A stretch of 64,000 nt of DNA from Pseudomonas sp. (lineage in GTDB: Bacteria > Pseudomonadota > Gammaproteobacteria > Pseudomonadales > Pseudomonadaceae). Below the pieces are notes generated by a model that was not told the DNA's origin, made no database searches, and saw nothing but the letters and a program-made list of their open reading frames with translations. Numbering within the stretch: position 1 is the stretch's first letter; every line of letters begins with the position of its first letter. The translations under genes were made by a program, and so were the position numbers. Location: positions 248,001 through 312,000 of the forward strand of contig VMRT01000009.1 of the NCBI GenBank assembly GCA_007713455.1. The letters are read 5' to 3'. Shown here in pieces: positions 57,736-64,000 of this stretch.

Positions 57736-58425
57736 ATGTCCACGATAGAGAAGAATATTGCAAAGGTCGCAGCGCGCATCCGTGAGGCGGCGCAAGCTGT
57801 GGGACGCGACCCTGCTTCGGTCGGCCTGCTGGCGGTGAGCAAGACCCAGCCGGCCGCCGCCATTCGCGAGGCCGCCGAAGCCGGCATGCGCGATTTCGGC
57901 GAGAACTATCTGCAGGAAGCGCTGGACAAGCAGGCCGAGCTGAGCGAGCTGCCGCTGACCTGGCACTTCATCGGACCGATCCAGTCGAACAAGACCAAAT
58001 CCATCGCCGAAAACTTCGACTGGGTGCACTCGGTGGATCGCCTGAAGATCGCCCAGCGCCTGTCCGATCAACGTCCAGCCGAACTGCCGCCGCTGAATAT
58101 ATGCCTGCAGGTGAATGTCAGCGGTGAGGCGAGCAAATCCGGCTGCGCGCCAGAGGGACTGCCACAACTGGCACAGGCTGTCGCCGCGATGCCGCGTCTG
58201 CGCCTGCGTGGACTGATGTGCATTCCCGCACCGAGCGAAGACCCCGTCGAGCAGCGCGCCGCCTTTGCCCGCCTGCGCGCATTGCGCGATGAACTGCCAC
58301 TGACACTGGATACTCTGTCCATGGGCATGAGCCAGGACCTCGAAGCGGCAATTGCCGAAGGCGCGATCTGGGTCCGCATCGGCACCGCACTGTTCGGCGC
58401 CCGCGACTACGGACGCCCTCAATAA
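57736..58425 (+). CDS. yggS: PLP homeostasis protein (YggS/PLPBP)
   Basis: A 229-residue fold-type III PLP-binding protein with the PLP lysine in GLLAVSKTQP (about residue 36), DFGENYLQEA, WHFIGPIQSNKTK and the C-terminal SMGMSQDLEAAI and VRIGTALFG blocks. It balances vitamin B6 and amino-acid pools. The start at 57736 lies 64 bp from pilT on the other strand. proC follows 10 bp downstream. Confidence 0.95.
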   Translation: MSTIEKNIAKVAARIREAAQAVGRDPASVGLLAVSKTQPAAAIREAAEAGMRDFGENYLQEALDKQAELSELPLTWHFIGPIQSNKTKSIAENFDWVHSVDRLKIAQRLSDQRPAELPPLNICLQVNVSGEASKSGCAPEGLPQLAQAVAAMPRLRLRGLMCIPAPSEDPVEQRAAFARLRALRDELPLTLDTLSMGMSQDLEAAIAEGAIWVRIGTALFGARDYGRPQ

Positions 58426-58435
58426 AGGAATCGCT

Positions 58436-59260
58436 ATGACCTCACCCCGCATCGCCTTCATCGGCGCCGGCAACATGGCTGCCAGTCTGATCGGCGGGCT
58501 GCGCGCCAAGGGCGTCGCAGCGGACGCCATTCGCGCCAGCGATCCAGGCGCCGAGCAGCGCGCGAAAATCAGCGCCGAGCACGGCATCCAGACGTTCGCG
58601 CAGAACGCCGATGCATTGGCCGGCGCCGATGTGGTGGTGCTGTCGGTCAAGCCGCAGGTCATGCAGGCGGTCTGTCAGGATCTGACTCCTCATCTGGCCC
58701 ACGGCCCCCTGATCGTCTCGATCGCCGCCGGCATCAGCTGCGACAGCCTGCAGCGCTGGCTGGGCCCGCGCCCTCAGGCAATCGTGCGTTGCATGCCCAA
58801 CACGCCGGCCTTGCTGCGCCAAGGCGTCAGTGGCCTGTTCGCCAATACCCAGGTCAGCGACACGCAGAAGCAGCAGGCCGAGCAACTGCTGTCGGCCGTC
58901 GGTATCGCGCTATGGCTCGAAGAAGAGCGCCTGATCGATGCGGTAACCGCCGTTTCCGGTAGCGGTCCTGCCTATTTCTTCCTGCTGATCGAAGCGATGA
59001 CGGCTGCCGGACAGCAGCTCGGCCTGCCCCGCGAGACAGCCGCGCAACTGACCATGCAGACCGCGCTGGGCGCAGCTCGCATGGCTTGCGAAAGCGACGT
59101 CGATGCCGCCGAACTGCGGCGTCGCGTCACCTCGCCGAACGGAACCACCGAAGCGGCGATCAAAGCCTTCCAGGCGGGCGGCTTCGAGCAACTGGTGCAG
59201 CAGGCGTTGAACGCGGCCGCACAACGCTCGGCCGAACTGGCCGAACAACTGGGTCAATAG
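58436..59260 (+). CDS. proC: pyrroline-5-carboxylate reductase
   Basis: A 274-residue NAD(P)H enzyme for the last step of proline synthesis. Rossmann motif IGAGNMAASLIGG at about 8-20; VVLSVKPQVM, RCMPNTPALLRQGVSGL and the signature AVSGSGPAYFFLLIEAM plus SPNGTTEAAIKAF follow. The start at 58436 has an AAAGGAAT site. It is part of a conserved yggS-proC-yggT run. Confidence 0.97.
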   Translation: MTSPRIAFIGAGNMAASLIGGLRAKGVAADAIRASDPGAEQRAKISAEHGIQTFAQNADALAGADVVVLSVKPQVMQAVCQDLTPHLAHGPLIVSIAAGISCDSLQRWLGPRPQAIVRCMPNTPALLRQGVSGLFANTQVSDTQKQQAEQLLSAVGIALWLEEERLIDAVTAVSGSGPAYFFLLIEAMTAAGQQLGLPRETAAQLTMQTALGAARMACESDVDAAELRRRVTSPNGTTEAAIKAFQAGGFEQLVQQALNAAAQRSAELAEQLGQ

Positions 59261-59310
59261 GTCTGTTGACGCTTCGTTCGCGACGAAACAACAGCCTCTA
59301 AGGAGCATTC

Positions 59311-59901
59311 ATGTCCCAACTCTCGCAAGCCCTGATCCTCGTCATCCAGACGCTGGGCAGCCTCTATCTGCTGATCGTGTTGCTGCGCTTCATCCTGCAG
59401 CTGGTACGCGCCGACTTCTACAACCCGCTCAGCCAATTCATCGTCAAGGCAACCCATCCACTTTTGCGGCCGATGCGCCGCATCATTCCGAGCATGGGCA
59501 CGCTGGATATTTCTTCGCTGATCCTCGCGCTGATCGTGCAGATGGTGCTGATGGCGCTGATCCTGCTGATCGCCTACGGCACCATCGGCAATCCCTTGCT
59601 GTTGCTGGTCTGGGCGCTGATCGGCATCACTGGGCTGTTCCTCAACATCTTTTTCTGGGCGCTGATCATCAGCGTGATCCTGTCCTGGGTCGCGCCGGGC
59701 AGCCACAACCCAGGCGCACAGCTGGTCAGCCAACTCTGCGAGCCGGTCCTGGCGCCGTTCCGCCGCCTGCTGCCGAACCTCGGCGGACTGGATATCTCGC
59801 CGATCTTCGCCTTCCTGGCGATCAAGCTGCTGGACATGCTGGTAGTCAACAACCTGGCCACCATGACCCACATGCCGAACATCCTGCGCATGCTCATCTG
59901 A
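59311..59901 (+). CDS. YggT family membrane protein
   Basis: A 196-residue inner-membrane protein with two YggT repeats, each with hydrophobic segments and a FYNPLSQFIVKATHPLLRPMRR-like then SQLCEPVLAPFRRLLP pattern. It may affect osmotic tolerance or division-plane factors in some bacteria; function here unknown. The start at 59311 follows an AAGGAG site, 50 bp after proC. Confidence 0.9.
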   Translation: MSQLSQALILVIQTLGSLYLLIVLLRFILQLVRADFYNPLSQFIVKATHPLLRPMRRIIPSMGTLDISSLILALIVQMVLMALILLIAYGTIGNPLLLLVWALIGITGLFLNIFFWALIISVILSWVAPGSHNPGAQLVSQLCEPVLAPFRRLLPNLGGLDISPIFAFLAIKLLDMLVVNNLATMTHMPNILRMLI

Positions 59902-59921
59902 GACGCCGTTCATGCTTTGCT

Positions 59922-59969
59922 GCCAAAGCGGCACCGAGGAGCCAAAAGCGCCTCGGAATGCCGCATGGC
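59922..59969 (+). other. long imperfect stem-loop after yggT
   Basis: Stem of about 16 bp in three parts: GCCA/TGGC, GCGGCA/TGCCGC and CCGAGG/CCTCGG with small bulges and an 11-nt loop (59940-59950). No T run follows. It could be the 3' end structure of the yggT transcript or a small structured RNA. The rest of the 270-bp gap to the dynamin-like gene holds that gene's promoter. Confidence 0.5.
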
Positions 59970-60116
59970 TGCACGTAGACTTCAACTTCTCGGCTTTTTC
60001 CATCCTGCCTCGTACTTTGCTGCGGGGTGTGAACGAGGACATCGACTCGAACCGAGCCGCCCATGACCGCCCATGCCGCCAGCAAGGCCGCTCGGTCACG
60101 TCAGGCTTCGATTGAA

Positions 60117-60144
60117 TTGACCTTGTAACGGCGGGTCCGATAAT
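60117..60144 (+). promoter_or_regulatory. sigma70-type promoter of the dynamin-like gene
   Basis: TTGACC (60117-60122) and GATAAT (60139-60144) are spaced 16 bp; each matches five of six consensus bases. Transcription would start about 20 nt before the gene, leaving room only for its ribosome site. Confidence 0.75.
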
Positions 60145-60171
60145 TCGCCGAATCACACCTCCGGGAGCTGG

Positions 60172-62139
60172 ATGAGCATGGAACGTCTCGATCGACAAGT
60201 GGACGCCTACGTCACCTGGAAGCGTGACCTCATTCGTGAGATCACCCGCTACCGCAGCTGGCTGGCGCATAACCGGCTTTCCAGCGAGGGCGTCGAGGCG
60301 CGCCTGGAACGAGCGCTGCGGGTGTTGCGCACCGATCACATCACCCTAGCTTTCGTCGGCGAGTATTCGCGCGGCAAAACCGAGCTGATCAATAGCCTGT
60401 TCTTCTCCAACTACGGTCAGCGCATCCTGCCTTCACGGGCTGGCCGCACCACCATGTGCCCCACCGAACTGCTGTTCGATCCGCGTTCGGAACGCTCCTA
60501 CATCCGCCTGCTGCCTATTGAGTCGCGCCTGGAAGACACCAGCATCGCGCAGCTCAAGCGCACACCGCGACTCTGGCTCAATCTCCCGCTCGACCCGCAT
60601 GACCCGGAAAGCATGGCCGAAGCCTTTGCCCAGGTCGCGTTGACCAAGGCCATGCCGGTGGAACAGGCGATTCAGCTGGGCTTTGACCCAGCCGGCCTGG
60701 AAAGCAGCAGCAGTGGCGATACCGTACTGGTCCCGGCCTGGCGCCACGCCGTGGTCAACTTCGACCACCCGCTGTTGCGTCAGGGCTTGCGCATTCTCGA
60801 TACGCCCGGGCTGAACGCGCTGGGCAGCGAGCCGGAACTGACCCTGTCGATGCTGCCCAATGCCCAGGCAATCGTGTTCCTGCTCTCTGCCGACACCGGG
60901 GTCACCGCCAGTGACATGCAGATCTGGCAGCAGCACATCCGCCAGCTCGACGAAGATACGCAGAACAGCCTGTTCGCCGTACTGAACAAAATCGACGTGC
61001 TCTGGGACGATGTTGCCGGCGAGGCCTTCGTGCAGAAGGCCATCGAGGATATCCGTGACACCACCGCGCAACAGCTGGGCATTGATTGCGCCGACGTCCT
61101 GCCGCTGTCGGCCAAACAGGCGCTGATGGCAAAGATTCGCGGTGACCAGGCGCTGCTCGAACGCAGCCAGCTGGCACGGCTGGAAGAGTTGCTCAGCCAG
61201 CGCATCCTCACGCAGAAGGAACGCCTGCTCGAAGACCAGGTGGTGCAGCAGGTGATGGCACTGCTGCAGAACAGTCAGCATGCCCTCAAGCTGCGCCTGG
61301 AAAAGGTCATCGAGCAGCGCGATGTGCTGGCCAGTCATCAGGAAGGCAGCGGGCAGATGCTGCTCGAACTCACCGCGCGCACGCGGCACGATCACAACCG
61401 CCACCACAAGCGCCTGCTCGACCTGAAGACCAATCAGCGCCTGCTGCAACGCCAGGGTGAGCTGCTGCGCACGGCAATACGGGCCGAACGCCTCGAGGAG
61501 CACCTGACCCGGTTGCGACGCAGCCTGACCGGCAGCCTGACCACGCTGGGCATCAACCTGGCGATCCTGCACTTCTTCCGCTCGGTGGAACAGGACCTGG
61601 GCATCCTCGAGCAGGAGGCGGAAAGGGCCAACAAGATGGTTTCGGCGATCTACCGGCGGCACAGCGAAGAAAACCCCCTACAGGGTATCGACCCGCCGTT
61701 GTTCCAGTTGCTGCCTTATCAGCGCGAGCTGCGCAGCCTGCAAGGCAAGGCCGATCAGTTCCGCCTGCAGTTGAAGACCCTGCTCACCGAGCAGCGAACA
61801 CTCACCAGACGCTTCTTCTCTACTCTGGTGCAGGAGGTCATCGGCATGCACCAGCGGCTGCGCCAGGAAGCCGAACAGTGGGCTGGCGATGCGCTGACGC
61901 CGCTGCTGCAGTTTTCCCTGGAACACAAGCAACAGCTGGAAACCCACATCCTGCAGTTGAAGAGTCTGGCCAGGGAGAGCCAGCAGAACAGCCAGCGCGG
62001 GCAATTGCTGACGCGCTACAGCGGCGAACTGGAGCTGCAACTGGCACAGGCCGCGGAAATGCTCCGCGCGCTGCGCCGACCGGCGCCGCTGCGGCGGCAG
62101 GGCAAGGTGGTCAGCCTGACCAGCGCGCAGATCAGCTAA
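60172..62139 (+). CDS. dynamin-like GTPase
   Basis: A 655-residue bacterial dynamin-like protein. The GTPase domain has G1 GEYSRGKT (63-70), a G2 threonine region at RTTMCPTEL (92-100), G3 DTPG (210-213) and G4 NKID (272-275). Residues about 350-600 are helical with long coiled coils and one hydrophobic stretch (LTTLGINLAILHFF), which could contact membrane. Family members bind and remodel membranes; the role of stand-alone versions is largely unknown. It has its own promoter and a hairpin behind it, so it seems a monocistronic unit placed between yggT and metX. ATG at 60172 or 60178; the GGGAG site fits either. Confidence 0.84.
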   Translation: MSMERLDRQVDAYVTWKRDLIREITRYRSWLAHNRLSSEGVEARLERALRVLRTDHITLAFVGEYSRGKTELINSLFFSNYGQRILPSRAGRTTMCPTELLFDPRSERSYIRLLPIESRLEDTSIAQLKRTPRLWLNLPLDPHDPESMAEAFAQVALTKAMPVEQAIQLGFDPAGLESSSSGDTVLVPAWRHAVVNFDHPLLRQGLRILDTPGLNALGSEPELTLSMLPNAQAIVFLLSADTGVTASDMQIWQQHIRQLDEDTQNSLFAVLNKIDVLWDDVAGEAFVQKAIEDIRDTTAQQLGIDCADVLPLSAKQALMAKIRGDQALLERSQLARLEELLSQRILTQKERLLEDQVVQQVMALLQNSQHALKLRLEKVIEQRDVLASHQEGSGQMLLELTARTRHDHNRHHKRLLDLKTNQRLLQRQGELLRTAIRAERLEEHLTRLRRSLTGSLTTLGINLAILHFFRSVEQDLGILEQEAERANKMVSAIYRRHSEENPLQGIDPPLFQLLPYQRELRSLQGKADQFRLQLKTLLTEQRTLTRRFFSTLVQEVIGMHQRLRQEAEQWAGDALTPLLQFSLEHKQQLETHILQLKSLARESQQNSQRGQLLTRYSGELELQLAQAAEMLRALRRPAPLRRQGKVVSLTSAQIS

Positions 62140-62145
62140 AGCTGT

Positions 62146-62178
62146 CGCCATTTCGTCGCAACCCGCGATGAAATGGCG
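62146..62178 (+). terminator. hairpin after the dynamin-like gene
   Basis: CGCCATTTCGTCGC (62146-62159) pairs with GCGATGAAATGGCG (62165-62178), one G-T wobble, 5-nt loop, 7 nt after the stop. No T tract follows, so it is a moderate terminator or stabiliser. Confidence 0.55.
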
Positions 62179-62192
62179 AGAGCCCCGCTCGC

Positions 62193-62219
62193 CGTTGCAT
62201 TTCAGGATGAATTGCAACG
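62193..62219. promoter_or_regulatory. 27-bp inverted repeat upstream of metX
   Basis: CGTTGCA and TGCAACG bracket an inner partly symmetrical TTTC...GAAT core; only one base pair is mismatched. It lies 48 bp before the metX start, in the expected promoter area, so it may be an operator for a methionine regulator. I could not place the promoter hexamers. Confidence 0.45.
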
Positions 62220-62267
62220 CGCATACCTTTAGACTTTGCCGCCTTCTTCAAGCAAGAGCCAGGGTCG

Positions 62268-63407
62268 ATGCCCACTGCAATTCCCGCCGATTCCGTTGGC
62301 CTGGTGAGTCCGCAGGTCGCGCATTTTGCCGAACCACTGACACTCGCCTGCGGCCGTACGCTGGCCGATTACCAGCTGATCTATGAAACCTATGGCGAGC
62401 TGAATGCCGCGCGCAGCAATGCCGTGCTCATCTGCCATGCACTCTCTGGCCACCATCATGCCGCCGGCTACCACAGCATGGACGACCGCAAACCCGGCTG
62501 GTGGGATTCCTGCATAGGCCCGGGCAAGGCCATCGATACCGATCATTTCTTCGTCGTCAGCCTTAACAACCTGGGCGGCTGCAACGGTTCGACCGGCCCG
62601 AGCAGCACCAACCCGGCCAGCGGCAAGCCCTACGGTGCAGACTTCCCAGTGGTGACAGTGGAAGACTGGGTGCACAGTCAGGCACTTCTGGCCGACCGCC
62701 TTGGCATCGCCCAATGGGCAGCGGTGATAGGCGGCAGTCTGGGCGGCATGCAGGCCTTGCAATGGACCATCAGCTACCCTGAGCGAGTCCGCCACTGCCT
62801 GGCCATCGCCTCGGCGCCCAGGCTGTCGGCACAGAACATCGCCTTCAACGAAGTCGCGCGCCAGGCCATCCTGTCCGACCCGGAATTCCACGGCGGCCAT
62901 TTCCAGGAGATGGGCGTGATTCCCAAGCGCGGCCTGATGCTGGCGCGCATGGTCGGCCACATCACCTACCTGTCCGATGACGCCATGGGCACCAAATTCG
63001 GTCGCGGACTCAAGAGCGAGAAGCTCAATTACGACTTCAACAGCGTGGAATTCCAGGTCGAGAGCTACCTGCGCTATCAGGGCGAGGAGTTTTCCGGGCG
63101 TTTCGACGCCAATACCTACCTGCTGATGACCAAGGCGCTGGACTACTTCGACCCGGCGGCAGCCCACAACGACGATCTGGCCAAGACCTTCGAGGGCGCC
63201 CAGGCGCGCTTCTGCGTGATGTCCTTCACCACCGACTGGCGCTTTTCGCCGGAGCGCTCGCGGGAAATCGTCGACGCCCTGCTCGCTGCGCGCAAGGATG
63301 TCTGCTACCTGGAGATCGATGCGCCGCAGGGCCACGACGCCTTCCTGATCCCCAATCCCCGCTACCTGCAAGCCTTCCGCGGTTACATGAACCGCATAGC
63401 CGTATAA
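62268..63407 (+). CDS. metX: homoserine O-acyltransferase (MetX)
   Basis: A 379-residue alpha/beta-hydrolase-fold acyltransferase activating homoserine for methionine synthesis. The nucleophile is S157 in [14 protein letters not shown]; the catalytic Asp is in FTTDWRFSP and His in GHDAFLIP. The segment [14 protein letters not shown] is conserved. In pseudomonads MetX proteins are thought to use succinyl-CoA rather than acetyl-CoA; the sequence alone does not settle that. It is paired with metW 9 bp downstream. An AGGG site precedes the start. Confidence 0.95.
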   Translation: MPTAIPADSVGLVSPQVAHFAEPLTLACGRTLADYQLIYETYGELNAARSNAVLICHALSGHHHAAGYHSMDDRKPGWWDSCIGPGKAIDTDHFFVVSLNNLGGCNGSTGPSSTNPASGKPYGADFPVVTVEDWVHSQALLADRLGIAQWAAVIGGSLGGMQALQWTISYPERVRHCLAIASAPRLSAQNIAFNEVARQAILSDPEFHGGHFQEMGVIPKRGLMLARMVGHITYLSDDAMGTKFGRGLKSEKLNYDFNSVEFQVESYLRYQGEEFSGRFDANTYLLMTKALDYFDPAAAHNDDLAKTFEGAQARFCVMSFTTDWRFSPERSREIVDALLAARKDVCYLEIDAPQGHDAFLIPNPRYLQAFRGYMNRIAV

Positions 63408-63416
63408 GGAACGAAG

Positions 63417-64000
63417 ATGCGTGCCGATCTGGACATCATCCAAGAGTGGATTCCGGCCGGCAGCCGAGTTCTCGACCTCGGCTGCGGCAATGGCGAGCTG
63501 CTGGCCTGGCTGCGCGATCACAAGCAGGTCAGCGGCTACGGCCTGGAAATCGACCCGGACAACATCGCCGCCTGCATCGACAAGGGCGTCAACGTCATCG
63601 AGCAGAACCTCGACCTGGGCCTGGGCAACTTCGCCAGCGACAGCTTCGACATGGTGGTGATGACCCAGGCGCTGCAGGCCGTGCATTACCCCGACCAGCT
63701 GATGAAGGAAATGCTGCGCGTCGGCCGCCAGTGCATCATCACCTTCCCCAACTTCGGCCATTGGCGCTGCCGTTGGTACCTTGCGAGCAAAGGCCGCATG
63801 CCGGTGTCGGAGTTCCTCCCCTACACTTGGTACAACACGCCGAACATTCACTTCTGCACGTTCGAGGATTTCGAGCGGCTGTGCCAGGAAAGCGGTGCCA
63901 GGGTGCTAGAACGCCTGGCAGTCGACCGCGATCATCGGCATGGCTGGGCCAGTCGCATATGGCCGAATCTGCTGGGTGAAATCGGCATCTACCGCGTCAC
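63417..64000 (+). CDS. metW: methionine biosynthesis protein MetW, C-terminus cut by the window
   Basis: The first 194 codons of a class I methyltransferase-fold protein. The SAM loop is VLDLGCGNGELLAWL (about 18-32), then GLEIDP, VVMTQALQAVHYP and the MetW-specific CIITFPNFGHWRCR and LPYTWYNTPNIHFCT. MetW acts with MetX in homoserine acylation in several proteobacteria. It starts 9 bp after metX with a TAAGGA site. Few residues are missing given the usual length of about 200. Confidence 0.95.
   Translation, partial: MRADLDIIQEWIPAGSRVLDLGCGNGELLAWLRDHKQVSGYGLEIDPDNIAACIDKGVNVIEQNLDLGLGNFASDSFDMVVMTQALQAVHYPDQLMKEMLRVGRQCIITFPNFGHWRCRWYLASKGRMPVSEFLPYTWYNTPNIHFCTFEDFERLCQESGARVLERLAVDRDHRHGWASRIWPNLLGEIGIYRV

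Noticed and set aside
59912..60115. A 67-codon open frame in the gap before the dynamin-like gene.
   Set aside because: No ribosome site, no recognisable sequence, and it runs through the long stem-loop.

Overview
The window is a 64 kb stretch of a high-GC gammaproteobacterial chromosome, almost certainly Pseudomonas and probably the P. stutzeri (Stutzerimonas) group. The evidence is gene order: tkt-epd-pgk-fba, an ArsR-methyltransferase gene beside metK, ahcY-metF-rhlE, a MexAB-OprM/TtgABC-type pump, bioA-rsmE, the pilGHIJK-chpABC twitching cluster, gshB-tonB-algH-ruvX-pyrR-pyrB-pyrC', pilT-pilU, and yggS-proC-yggT-metX-metW. These blocks recall P. aeruginosa PAO1 around PA0389-PA0432 and PA0546-PA0555. 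I saw no tRNA, rRNA, CRISPR array, insertion sequence or prophage. The genus and synteny statements come from memory, without a database search.

Layout. Positions 1-7.2 kb hold a cut methyltransferase gene, a lone receiver protein, and a leftward central-carbon block (tkt, epd, pgk, two small lipoproteins, fba). Positions 7.3-9.9 kb hold an accessory cassette between tkt and the metK unit: a LysR regulator divergent from an HxE-type Fe(II)/2-oxoglutarate oxygenase, which overlaps a LysE/RhtB exporter. Positions 10-12.2 kb carry a SahR-like regulator and metK, with a perfect inverted repeat and a candidate promoter in front. Positions 12.4-19.2 kb are mixed envelope and redox genes: small exported proteins, an ABC exporter, a ferric-reductase-like flavocytochrome, ligB, a DUF1090 protein and a cytochrome c'-like lipoprotein.

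Positions 19.2-23.9 kb carry a promoter and SAH riboswitch before ahcY-metF, then rhlE. Positions 23.9-31.1 kb carry the RND pump genes (leftward), yceI and a cytochrome b561. The pump promoter overlaps a TtgR-like operator, but no repressor gene lies beside it. Positions 31.2-33.4 kb are bioA and rsmE. Positions 33.5-46.7 kb are the leftward chemosensory system for type IV pili. Its ChpA has eight phosphotransfer-like sites and a perfect 20-copy hexanucleotide repeat encoding a Glu-Ala linker. Positions 46.9-52.8 kb are a rightward run from gshB to pyrC'. Positions 52.9-55.4 kb hold a TM2 protein and an SOS-type pair: a radical SAM protein with a LexA box in front, coupled to a DUF4130-type partner. 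Positions 55.4-57.7 kb are pilU and pilT. From 57.7 kb to the end are yggS, proC, yggT, a stand-alone dynamin-like GTPase, metX and metW (cut by the window edge).

How the genes work together. The SAM cycle is strongly represented: metX/metW make methionine precursors, metF supplies methyl groups, metK makes SAM, ahcY clears SAH, and bioA and rsmE consume SAM. Two apparently SAH-linked controls sit in the window, a riboswitch on ahcY-metF and a SahR-like regulator on metK. Twitching motility has its sensory arm (pil-chp) and its retraction motors (pilT, pilU). The best candidates for little-described biology are the oxygenase-exporter cassette, the LexA-boxed radical SAM/DUF4130 pair, the stand-alone dynamin-like protein and the ChpA repeat linker.
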